Part shown: positions 54,722-64,000 of the stretch, in pieces
Position numbering within the stretch: the stretch's first letter is position 1
Layout: each line of letters begins with the position of its first letter
Origin: Tenebrio molitor
Lineage: Eukaryota; Arthropoda; Insecta; Coleoptera; Tenebrionidae
Reading direction: 5' to 3'
DNA length: 64,000 nucleotides
Assembly (NCBI RefSeq): GCF_963966145.1
Contig: NC_091051.1
Location: 18,600,001 to 18,664,000 of the forward strand
Position numbers and translations under genes: made by a program
The notes under the pieces: model-generated
Told to the model about the DNA's origin: nothing
Seen by the model: only the letters and a program-made list of their open reading frames with translations
The model's database searches: none

Positions 54722-57700
54722 TTATTGTTCGTCCGCATCAAGTTTGTCGACTTCGGAGTAGGTTGGAAACTTGGCCGTTTCTATTTTGTCTTTGACTTTA
54801 AAACTGGGATACAGAGCGACCTGATTGGTTCGTAGATTGCGACCTTTACTGAAACCGTTCCAATGGTTTCCGGCCACACCGATTAAGTCGCCAGCGAGCA
54901 CGCTCATCTCGCCGCCTTTTTTAGGTTCGTGAGGTAAAACGGCGATGGTGTTGTGGGCATTTTGACCGCCATAGTAATAGATGTCGTCTAGAGATCTGAA
55001 GCGAGCGGAGGCGTCGGGAAAATAGCTCTGCATTATTTCGTAGGCCACTCGGCAAACCTGTTGACATGTTGAATGGTAAATAAATGGATAAAAAAAAAGC
55101 CAAAAGTTTGGGGCGATATAATCACTTAATCAGCGTTCAAATAATCTCGCTAAGTAAAGATCTTTTGTATTCGATTTGTAAGTAAAATGAATTATTTATT
55201 TATTTTTGTGAACATGGTCAACATCACTAGTGGCGAGTTCAAGTTCATCAATATTTAGGACAGCTTTGGTTAACGCAATAGGGCGTGCCATTTGGACGTG
55301 GAACGATTTCCACACCGCGAAATTCCTGATTCGCGTACATTTACGATGACTGCGTTTTGGTAATTGAACCTGAAATTCCGCAAGTCATTGAAGAAGAGCC
55401 AAATTTAAGCACAGGACTTGTTTTACTAGTAGATGTTTGCACATTTACCGTTTATCGTACTTTACATGAACAAGGATTACATCCTTATCCTCGCAGGACA
55501 GGTTTTTGACAACACGTTAAACAAGTTTTACATTCCCGTACGGTCGAACTAAAACCCTCATCTTCAAGTTGAAAGGATGCAGCGTATTTTTTTTCGAAAC
55601 GTGTTGAATAATGTTTTGGAAGATATGTCCTTGGTCAGACGATGTGAAATGTAGGTATTTACGCGACAGATCTCCACCATACTGTGCAAGAAACGTGACA
55701 AATTGGTTTAACAACAATTTTGAGGAAATATTAATTGATCACTACGGACTCATTTCGTGGCCAGCTTAGTCACCGGATTGAAATCTGTGTGATTTTTTTC
55801 TTGTGGACATGAAGCAGTGCAAAGAAAAACTAACGTCGTGTGACGCAAGTGGCCGAAACTATTCGTGCAAATCCAGCGATGCTATTGCGAACACAAACTT
55901 CTTTAGTATGGGAGACGACATTTTGAACATTTATTATGGTTCTCTTATCACGTCAGGTCAGCAAACTTGTACAGGTGTTGGATTTTCTCATGGGCTATCA
56001 GTCAAAAGACGAATGTAGGTCTCAAGTAGGCGCTACAAACCGATTGGAAAACATAGTCATTCGTTAGATTAGTTTCGTCTCTCTCTCGTCTATTTCTATG
56101 TAATGTAGTCGACGCTTTCAGTTTTCATTTATAGATTTTTCACTGGTTTATCGCTCCGCGTTCGCGCACATATTTCCAAGGTCACAGCCCATAAAAGAAT
56201 CCACCACCTGTACTAACCTACCGTAACGCATACGGCGTTGATAAGTTTTTTTTTTGTTGACATGTTTTTATTGTTTTTTATTCGAGTATCTTACTCCTGT
56301 AATTTTTTAGGGCTTCATTAAGACCGCTGAAACACATTGGCCGTGTTCTAATAATAATAATTTATCCTACAGATCTTTTTTATCGATACTGACTTAGCTC
56401 AGATCAAATAACGTATAGAATTGAAAAATGCATCCCTTTTACTTGCTTACCTGAGATGAAAATGTGCAAACCAAATAATCACTCATGGCCAACATGTGGA
56501 TGTCGTTGATAATGCCGAATAATGATGAGTCAGAGTATCTTGTAGAGATCGCCGCCGTTTTCGATATGGTCGGATCTCCTAGAACTTCGTAGAGTGGGTA
56601 TTTACTTTTGGCATCGGCGATTACTTTCGGATCATCCGTGGCCAAATATATACGTCTTTGACTGACTGTTTCTTTTAATTCTAATTGTTTATAGTATTCT
56701 TCTACGACCATCATGTACTCTTCGATGCCATGGTACGCCGCTTCCGTGCCAACTTTATCAGTTCTGCGCACGTGAACACTGCAACACAAGAATTACTATC
56801 ACTAAAAAGTGAAACAAAAATAAGATTTTGGGTGAAACAGAGTATATAAAAGCCACCTGATAAATTACACGAGACCAAAGAAAAATTTTAAAAATAGACA
56901 TTTTTACGGATGATAAAAACATTATTTTAAGTACGCACCCGACAATGGGCCGTTTGAATCCTATGTGAGTCATCGTTTCCTGTATAATGGACGCAGTTTT
57001 AGGCTGTGGCCTCAGAAGGTACTTCAAGATTTGGCCGACCCACCAAACGATCGGATCTCCGTGCAATCTAGTCAGTCGTGGAGCCAGATCTTCTGGTATC
57101 GCCAATGGTAAAAATGGAGGACGAGGCGATAACGAATCGATAATTGGAAGATTCAAGACTTGCGTATCTGAATTGCCTTAAAAAAAAGACGCGTTCAGTT
57201 TTACTTTTCAAATCGAGTCGTCTAGACGAGTACCAGGCCAATTACTGACACTTTCTCCACTAGGGTCGACACAACTGTCGCTCACCGGTTTGAAAACTTC
57301 GTCCCATCCAGATTTGTGATAACGCCACCCTTTAGACTTTAAAATTAAAGTGCGTTTCGTACCGTACGCCACCATGAAGCAGTAGACGGCGTGATGGAGT
57401 TGACATCCATAACCACATCCCTTTAAAGAAACATAATAATTGGTTTAAATAATGTTATAACGAGCCCGGAAATACGAACAAAGCTTTGCTTATTTAACAA
57501 TTCAAAAGAATTAAATGTTTAAGTGCGGCACTGATAGAAGCAATAACGCTTTAGACATGGGACATGTTATCAATTCTTTAACATACTTAAAGCAGATAAT
57601 TATTATGCCAAAGGCAGCACTGAACGAATATAAAAAATATGCTAATCACGTTATTTTCACAAACAAAATGTGAATTTTTTTTTTTAAATTTATGTAGACC

Positions 57701-58657
57701 TCTTGTGGAAGATGAAAATTTCTTTAGGGAAACTAGGATATCATGTCTTAATAATTATTGTGCATTTAAATTTCTATGCCCAAAAAAAATTGAATATTAT
57801 TTTTCTCTATTATACTATTATATTTTTGTTTTGTACCTTTACTTTATCAATAAAGAACATGCAGAATATATGTATATTTTCTCATAACAGATCTCTTTAA
57901 CATTAAATCTAAAATTTTTACCTTGTTCAAGGTGCATATCAACTTTTTGGCAGTTTTGCAATTGGCGGGATTCTGTAAATGGTGAAATCTTTTTTGAACT
58001 AAGTCGCTCAAATCATTTGCCTCCTTTTCCCTCCATGTGGCATACCCATCAACTTCAGCTAGCTCCTCAATATCGTGCAGTAATGACCTCTTATGTTCAC
58101 CACCTAAATTCAATAAATATTGGATGGAACTGGCCACATCTGGTGCAGTATCTTGGGCCTTTTTCTGAAGCTCCAACAAACCAAAATGCATGAAATACCA
58201 AAATTCTTTAGTGTTGCTGTAGATTCTTCGTCTCAGCAGTTCATATTGAGTGTTTGGTTCTTCCTTTGAACTGATGTAACCTAACTGTTGATTTTTATTA
58301 TAATTGTGTTCAGCTTTTGTCAAGCGATATTGAAAGTTCTCGATGGCTTCTTTTTGGTCGCCTTTCAGCGAACTGAAAATCGCAAAATGAAAGAGATCGC
58401 GTTTTGCACGTTCTAAGGACTCACTCTAAATTAATGTCTCTGAAGATTTCTTGAAGTTCCGTGTTTTGTTTACGTAAGGCTTCCAAGTCCGCCAAAGCTC
58501 TTGTCAGTCTTTCGGAAGTTTTCGAATCGCTCGAGGTCATGTGTGTTCCCAACATGGGAAATGCTGTAAAGAGTAATATCACCAGCCAAATGATAAGGAA
58601 TGCTGCAAGTATTCGATGCCATCCTACGGCATTTATCTGTCTTATTATTGCACTCAT
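54722..58657 (-). CDS. FUT8: Alpha-1,6-fucosyltransferase (FUT8), 590 aa, six exons
   Basis: Exons, 5' to 3': 58657-58425, 58372-57922, 57420-57234, 57176-56939, 56778-56451, 55057-54722. All are GT-AG and in phase (1773 nt). A type II Golgi enzyme that adds core fucose to the innermost GlcNAc of N-glycans using GDP-fucose. A short cytosolic tail precedes one membrane anchor (about residues 15-34, ILAAFLIIWLVILLFTAF), then a coiled-coil stem. Catalytic domain: KGCGYGCQLHHAVYCFMVAY, LPIIDSLSPRPPFLPLAIP, HGDPIVWWVGQILKYLLRPQ. The donor-binding motif VHVRRTDKVGTEAAYHGIEE (about 371-390) has the paired arginines. YLATDDPKVI and LVCTFSSQVCRVAYEIMQ follow. The C-terminal SH3-like domain has GDLIGVAGNHWNGFSKGRN and ALYPSFKV. 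Intron 1 is only 52 nt; intron 5 holds a dead transposase. Confidence 0.96.
55200..56030 (+). pseudogene. Mariner-like transposase relic in FUT8 intron 5
   Basis: Plus-strand frames read VPFGRGTISTPRNS, then FTVYRTLHEQGLHPYPRRTG, then SFRGQLSHRIEICVIFFLW (a worn form of the SPDLNPCDFFLWG block with the third catalytic residue) and VAETIRANPAMLLRTQ. This fits the core and C-terminus of the DUF4817-associated transposases. Numerous stops and frameshifts make it very old. It is antisense to FUT8. Confidence 0.68.
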
Positions 58658-59535
58658 GACTGAATTTCCACTTTTATAGGTTATGTTCCGTTGCCAGCAT
58701 ACTTGGATTGGTGTTCATTTTATTTGGACTGTTATAGATAACTTACGCTATCTCAACTCTTCTAAATGCCATCGGTATCAAGGATACGTTAGATATTATT
58801 GATGATAAGAAAGGTTTCATTCAAATGCCCACAGGAAATAAACATTAAACTACAATCACTGTTTTGTCAGATTCATTAACATTTCTGTCGGTTTATAAAT
58901 ATCCCACATTGTTCCATTTAAAAATTCTCGGTAATTTCGAACGTTAACGAGATTGTAATTTATCAATATTACCAAACACTCATAAACATTTTATGGAACT
59001 TTCATTATTAATCAAAATCTAGGCAACCCAAAATACACATACACTTCACCATCACCATTGACAAGGCAGAACCGTATTGAGTTTGAATTCATGTCCAAAT
59101 CCTTTTGTTTGATTTCAATTTCACATCACTTGAGCCCATGAGGATCCAGGTAACAAAACATATGCTTATAAGTGTAACAAAGCAAATTTTCTTTTTATTC
59201 ACACAAAAAACATTAAGTAAAATAGGATTCCACGACAAAAAATATTTAAGTACCTACTTTTATTAAACTTAACGGTGTAAAAGAAAATAATAAGATACCT
59301 ACTGAATTATGATAGCAAAGTATTCTATCAATCAGCATATGGCTTTTAACAGTGAAATTTTGGAAATCGTCTCTGGACTAAATTTTCGTTAGCAGTGGTC
59401 GGTAGCCACCAAGTGACATACACAAGTGTACATAGGTACCTACTTATAAAATTATATTCAATAAGTACCTAGGTCCTACCTACTACAACTTAGGCATTAT
59501 TTGTAATAATAAACGGATCTGAATAAACGTTTAAG
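58658..59535. other. Upstream region of FUT8
   Basis: It presumably includes the FUT8 promoter and 5' UTR near 58660-58760. No other gene recognised; otherwise AT-rich single-copy-looking DNA. Confidence 0.45.
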
Positions 59536-59548
59536 ACTTTCGAAACCT

Positions 59549-60115
59549 GATTCCTGGTCTGGCAGCGACAGTGAGCAGACGTGTTTAGTAAAAAAGTGCA
59601 GAGATTACTAATGTAAACAACTAGGAGCGATTGAGAGGTACCTAATAAACAGAAGGCAGGGGGCAAGAAAGAGAGGGCATGCCGAAATTGCCGAAAGTAA
59701 GGAAAGAAAGCAACAAGAGAGAAAGAGAAGAGGGTGGGACGTCTGAAGAAGGCACGAGCCCATTCAAAAATAGTTCCAGAACGGGACGATCCGCAAGTAG
59801 AAGCGAAGAAGGAAATAAAAGCAAGGAAATGAAAACCATGATTAGGGAGATAAGAGAGGATACGGCGGGAATAAAAGAGGAGAACAAAGTACTAAGAAAG
59901 AAATTAGCGGCAGTGAGAGAGGAGATGCGAGGAAGAGAAGAAAAATGGCAGGCGGAGAAGGCAGATTCGATGAAAAGGATGAAAAGAGAACAGAAGGAGA
60001 GGAAGGATGTTATAATAACCGAAATAGGGTGGTGTTATTTTATGTTTGGTTATGATTATGTGCATTGCCACTAGGAATCCATAAGTCCGTAGAACGAAAT
60101 AAAGCATTTGTTGTA
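59549..60115 (+). mobile_element. Internally deleted LINE with both ends and 13-bp target duplication
   Basis: ACTTTCGAAACCT occurs at 59536-59548 and 60116-60128. The insert begins GATTCCTGGTCTGGCAGCGA (LINE 5' leader), runs through the start of ORF1, then jumps to a 3' tail (TAGGAATCCATAAGTCCGTA, then GAACGAAATAAAGCATTTG). That tail resembles the tail of the LINE at 21913-22812 (TAGGAATCCTTTAAAGCCC, then GTAGGGTAAAATAAAG). Confidence 0.85.
59679..60074 (+). pseudogene. LINE ORF1 N-terminal fragment fused to 3' tail
   Basis: MPKLPKVRKESNKREREEGG starts the frame. A Ser/Arg-rich stretch (SSRTGRSASRSEEGNKSKEM) and a coiled coil (MIREIREDTAGIKEENKVLR, KKLAAVREEMRGREEKWQAE) follow, typical of ORF1 in R1/I-type insect LINEs. 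Homology ends at KDVIITE. The remaining codons (IGWCYFMFGYDYVHCH) are 3' UTR read as protein. There is no zinc-knuckle region and no ORF2. Not a host gene. Confidence 0.75.
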
Positions 60116-60425
60116 ACTTTCGAAACCTTAAGGTAAGTGGTTTAAGTCAAGAAATTTAAAAAGTTGACTTACTCGAATGAAAAATATGTAAGTATTGTAC
60201 AAGAAGACTTAGAAAATACGGAGAATAAGAAAATAATTAATTAATTGTGTGACATTTTTATTAGTATGAAAGTTAATTTAGCAATTAAAATATTTTTACA
60301 AGTTACCTAGTAGTTGTCTCTTACGCAGGATCTCTTAGATGTGGATAAAAACATTTAAAGATTTTCTTCTGTCAAAAATCTAAAAGAATTACTTACTAGA
60401 GTGTAACTTATTGAAATTAAATGAC

Positions 60426-60689
60426 TTACCACAACCTCTGAGCTTGAATTTTTTCTTTTAATCTCAAGTATTGTTGACGTAACTTTTCTTGATATTCCAT
60501 CTCTGGTTGCAAAGTCCTGCTTCCTTTGTACAGAATAATAATAAAAAATAAAGATGTAAAACATATCCATCCGACGACCATATAATTCAGTATCAGTGAT
60601 CGTCGTAAATATGCAATGATCTTACCAATTCCTAATGACATTGCCATAAATGACAAATAATTATTAAAATCTGATTTCTGTTGTTTCAA
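60426..60689 (-). CDS. Small single-pass membrane protein, at least one exon (87 codons)
   Basis: The frame reads MAMSLGIGKIIAYLRRSLIL, then one membrane segment (NYMVVGWICFTSLFFIIIL), then a charged helix (YKGSRTLQPEMEYQEKLRQQ and YLRLKEKIQAQRLW). Composition and layout look like a real short protein, with a basic flank before the membrane segment. The TAA at the end overlaps GTAAGT, a near-perfect splice donor (TTGTG, GTAAGT), so either the protein stops there or this is an exon whose gene continues to lower coordinates; the TAA would then be intronic. The start could be the methionine at 60689 or the MAMSLG methionines 14-16 codons later. I do not recognise the family. It resembles small mitochondrial or ER membrane proteins in size. 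Confidence 0.5.
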   Translation of the reverse strand: MKQQKSDFNNYLSFMAMSLGIGKIIAYLRRSLILNYMVVGWICFTSLFFIIILYKGSRTLQPEMEYQEKLRQQYLRLKEKIQAQRLW

Positions 60690-60983
60690 GTAATTGTTTT
60701 AAACCACAGTCATAGTTTTAGAAAAATGTCCGTGTTGAGAACCGTCTTGGAGCCATACAAGACTTCCATGTTCCAAAGTAATTTATATAAAAAAAAAATA
60801 TCGGAAAAGTTTTAGCACAATTTGCCAGAAGCCTTTGTACGAGTACGATACTTAGACAAGTATAGGCACTAAATATTAAGGGTCTAAATATAAATTTGGT
60901 CAAGACTATTATGAAAAATGTTACGAATGCATTTCCAGCATTTGATTTGTGTATTTAACTACGTTACAAATGATTGTATGTAA

Positions 60984-61113
60984 AGTCGGCCTTACACCAA
61001 GGCAACAATTGGCAACATGTTGCCTGCAACATTTTTTAGTAATGTTGCCGATCATTACTAAAAAATGTTGCCGGCAACATGTTGCCAATTGTTGCCTTGG
61101 TGTAAGGCCGCCT
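60984..61113. mobile_element. Near-perfect hairpin MITE, TAA duplication
   Basis: The arms of about 62 bp start AGTCGGCCTTACACCAAGGC and AGGCGGCCTTACACCAAGGC (inward), and pair almost completely through CAACATGTTGCC to a tiny loop (TTGCCGAT). TAA lies on each side (60981-60983, 61114-61116). 130 bp, Harbinger-like. Confidence 0.88.
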
Positions 61114-61116
61114 TAA

Positions 61117-62245
61117 TGATCACTCACGGTGATTTTGCGCCCGTTGAAAAAACAACTTTCTGTCTATTTTGTAAACGTCTTTTGATAATATTAATTAATT
61201 AACAAAACTATCTTTCCATTAAAAATGCGGCATGAAATATTGCCACAAAGAAATATCGCAATCGATGCCTTTTTGGAGAAGTTATCGTGAACGTGAACGA
61301 AAAAAATGCATTATTTCCAAAACCACTGGTCCAAGTGGTACCAAAATCAATAAGTGCGGAGTTCCTACTGAGAGAAACTTCTTGTGTAAAAAATCAACAA
61401 ATCGGTGCATTTTTGCGAAAGTTATCGTAAGCGAAAAAATTCCACATACAGAAACGCAGGCGTATTCAGAGTCGTCCTGTGAAAAACCACTTTTTTTTAC
61501 GATTCGCCCAAAGCAATCAGAATTTGATTTTATCTCGGATTTTTCTACCATATTACCATAGTTCCATTTCCTTACGGTACATGGAGGTAACAGGACAGAT
61601 AACGTAAAATTTTTAATATGGAGTTTTAAGTAAGAGTAAATTATTTTTGGGTCGCTCATTTCAATAAAAGCAAAGTCATTTCGTGCAGACTCACGTCTTT
61701 GGATCGTCTGGCTGCGATTCATCTTTTTCTCGTATCCATTTTCTTCTTTTTCCCCTTCTTCTTCTTCTTCTAATCTCTCTCTCTCTATCTTTCCACAGCT
61801 ACGGATGACGCAACGGCAATGTGGTTCCCCACTTTCACTTTCGCCACTTGCCGGGACGTTATCTTCTTCTTTCCGAACAACTTCTTTTCTGTCTGTCTCT
61901 GTCCTTTTTCTCGACCCTGCGAAGAATGACGACTACCATCTGCCGCAATATATGCGCGGACTTACCGACACTTTACCGTGAAACCATCTGCAATTTTCCC
62001 CGTTGGGGGAAAGCGAAAGGTAAATAAATCGGCGCCATGATCGTTCTCTTGACAAGCCAGAGCGCACGAGTAGTACAGTGGAAGTCCCTTCAATTAATGC
62101 GCCGTACGTTCGAAAATCGGAATGTCTAATTAAAAATGGGAATAAGTGTCAATTGTTTCGCGTGACGCAGAATTGCAAGGGGCGAGGGTAGCGAAAGGAC
62201 GATCGAAGCGGAAACGCGAGGGCCCCTGTCACTTAGAGAGGGGTA
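61117..62245. other. Unassigned region with a possible 5' UTR exon
   Basis: A pyrimidine-rich tract ending TATCTTTCCACAG (61798) is followed by a GC-richer segment and, at about 62020, GCGAAAGGTAAAT, a donor-like site. This looks like a non-coding exon of a plus-strand gene extending right, but no coding exon was found. Overlapping ORFs at 61232-61561 (plus) and 61282-61722 (minus) have no family match. Confidence 0.35.
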
Positions 62246-62426
62246 CTTCGGTCCTGTTTTGGCCTGTTTGGTTCTGCTTTGCTCCTGTTTGGTCCTGCTT
62301 CGGTCCTGTTTGGTCCTGTTGAAGCCGTTGGTCCTGTTTTAGTCTGCTTTGGTCCCGTTGAAGACTTTGGTCCGTTTTGGTCCCGTTGAAGATTTTGATC
62401 CTGTTTTTGTCGAGTTTGGTACTGTT
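62246..62426. repeat. Imperfect minisatellite, about 11-bp unit
   Basis: Repeated GGTCCTGTTTT, GGTCCTGCTTC and GGTCCCGTTGAAG units, at least twelve, with drift in length and sequence. Confidence 0.85.
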
Positions 62427-62606
62427 GAGTTCCGTCCGATTTTGTAGAAGCTACCGCTTACCGTTTACCGTTACCGGAAGGAACTTAGTATCGCTGAACT
62501 CGATCAGAAGACAAAGGTCGCCCCTTTCAAGCGGAAAGGTAATTATCGTATCGTTTTAATTTTCGTTACTAACGCCTGTCGTTAGTGGTTTTTTGGAATT
62601 TAGTTT

Positions 62607-62840
62607 TTGGTCTTCCCGTTATCGTTTCCCGTATGGTACGTCCTGGAAATTCCGAGGCAACCGGTCTCTCCTGTACTGCCATTACCGTTGGTGCCGATTC
62701 CTGAAAACGCCATGGAAATTCCGAGGCAACCGGTCTTTCCAGCACAGCCGTTTTCACCGATTAGTACTGTAAGAGTTCATCAAGATCTATTGACGCACAT
62801 GTCATCATGTGCGACATCTCTCCAAGGTTCGAGGCCATAA
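62607..62840 (+). other. Short proline-rich open frame with an internal duplication
   Basis: The frame contains EIPRQPVSPVLPLPLVPIPE and a second EIPRQPVFP. In DNA this is a direct repeat of GGAAATTCCGAGGCAACCGG at about 62645 and 62714. The other strand reads ERPVASEFP twice. There is no homology to support a gene on either strand; it may belong to a retroelement leader. Confidence 0.3.
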
Positions 62841-63756
62841 GATAAAATCCAGATTTCACCAATTTCAATTTTTGTTGATTTATTATTCTAATGTAACGTC
62901 GGTTCACGACACCAAAATTTTATTAAATTTCTTCATAGTTGTTAATTAATTTAAAAGTAATCGTTAAGTTAACAAAATCTTGTAAAAGGAAAGCTTTTCT
63001 TAAAAATCATTTTATTTAATTTATATTCAATCACAATTCATTAATCTCATTTCAACGTTTCATTTTCATTCTTGTTTCAATAATCTTTTATTAAAGAAGT
63101 TCATTTAAATTTTCAACTTAGATTTAGTTTTTTTTTTGTGTCACGGTGTCGAGAACTCGGAGCTCTTGTTCCGGCAACTGAACAAGACCATCAGTAGCTC
63201 CAAAATTATAGTTGCCTAGCGCCCACAATTGAAGCCACCCTAGAGCCCCGAACAAAAACTTGAGCCCGGTCAAGTGACTGTCCCATTTTGGGTCACAAGT
63301 TTTATTCCTCAATAAATCAAGTTTGGTTTAATAAAATTGTATTTATGAACATACCTTCTTAATAATTATTTCGAACATAATTTGTGTTGTGAAGAAAAAA
63401 GAAAACTTAACCTAACAATTTTAAGCTTTTTTATATTTTATTTAATAGTTATTTTTCTATTATTGATTCAAAAAATTGAAATTCACGCATAGTTATCGGT
63501 GCCTGAAGTGGGTCATTTTCTAACGTGTATTTCTTTTTGCATTGTTAGTAAGATCGAAACCATAGAAACCATACAAAACAGTGTGTGAAATGCAATTTCA
63601 CGCACACGACTATTTCTGTGTTTCACTTCACGCACTGTATTTTATTAGTTACCTAGCAACATGGTCACTGCATTGAAACTTCAGAGTTCCTTCAAAAATT
63701 TGAATTTTTAATTTCTATTTTTTTAAACAATTATAGAAAAAATATTGTTTATATTT
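62841..63756. other. Possible LTR-retroelement leader remains
   Basis: On the minus strand TTGGTGTCGTGAACCGACG (near 62900) resembles a tRNA primer-binding site of Pao/BEL-type elements. An inverted near-copy, CGGTGTCGAGAACTCGGAG, lies at about 63144. No gag or pol was found and no paired LTRs were confirmed. Confidence 0.3.
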
Positions 63757-63862
63757 CGTGCGTGAAGATGTTTTTGTGCATTCAAAGGCTTATACTGTCT
63801 CGACCTTCGTCTCGGCGTAAAAGACCTTTTCATGCACAAAAAACACTCTCTTCACGCACTTA
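63757..63862. repeat. Foldback repeat with conserved loop motif
   Basis: The arms CGTGCGTGAAGATGTTTTTG and AACACTCTCTTCACGCACTT surround GTCTCGACCTTCGTCTCGG (63797-63815), the inverse of the loop motif at 18336. A second foldback opens at about 63885 and runs to the window end. Confidence 0.72.
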
Positions 63863-64000
63863 ATATAAAAATAACTATTATGTATTAAGGGCGTAAGAGG
63901 GCTTTTATGGTCTGAGGTGTGATTTTGAGCCCGAGTGATAACGAGGGCTAAAAACACGCTGAAGGCCATAAAAGCCAGTTCACGCCCGCAGTACATACAC

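Noticed and set aside
61232..61722. Overlapping ORFs on both strands (109 and 146 codons)
   Set aside because: Neither shows a domain, and each may be the shadow of the other. I could not support either as a gene.
1..64000. CRISPR array, rRNA or tRNA genes
   Set aside because: No regularly spaced short repeats, no rRNA-like conserved blocks, and no segment with a convincing cloverleaf and GGTTCRANNCC box was seen by eye. A tRNAscan run would be the proper test.

Overview
The window is nuclear DNA of an animal, almost certainly an insect. Genes have short canonical GT-AG introns, intergenic DNA is AT-rich, and there are no operons. A long CRAL-TRIO gene pair and many Tc1/mariner-type elements fit an insect. 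A beetle is my best guess, from the style of the repeats only. Exon joins given here were worked out by hand from splice sites, reading phase and family homology.

Genes from left to right: a cysteine-rich open frame leaving the left edge (1-433, minus); the first two exons of a cyclophilin (539-802, minus); two tandem six-exon CRAL-TRIO lipid-transfer genes (10940-12556 and 18707-25665, minus), both predicted at 303 aa; DNA polymerase gamma catalytic subunit (47418-50988, plus); EIF1AD (51100-51603, plus); DDX28 helicase (51636-53139, minus); alpha-1,6-fucosyltransferase FUT8 (54722-58657, minus); and an exon of a small membrane protein (60426-60689, minus). POLG, EIF1AD and DDX28 form a tight block. 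POLG and DDX28 homologues both act in mitochondria. FUT8 acts in the Golgi.

Everything else is largely mobile DNA. There is a decayed non-LTR retrotransposon with a restriction-like endonuclease (1786-4371), a decayed jockey-like LINE (37543-40893), and several LINE fragments. One of these is a 567-bp internally deleted copy that keeps both ends and a 13-bp target duplication (59549-60115). A 3.07-kb Tc1/mariner-superfamily element (34240-37311) is nearly intact: its transposase gene has one short intron and one homopolymer frameshift. Other relics include a Helitron helicase fragment (about 42340-42712), several degenerate mariner-like transposases and many MITEs with TA or TAA/TTA target duplications. 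A mitochondrial ND2 fragment sits at about 14174-14355.

A third layer is a set of foldback repeats, AT-rich with a CG-rich centre. Several share a loop motif close to CCGAGACGNNNGTCGAGAC (about 1171, 18336, 23181, 63797). I cannot assign these to a known family, and they are the best candidate here for something undescribed. I found no CRISPR array, rRNA gene or convincing tRNA gene.
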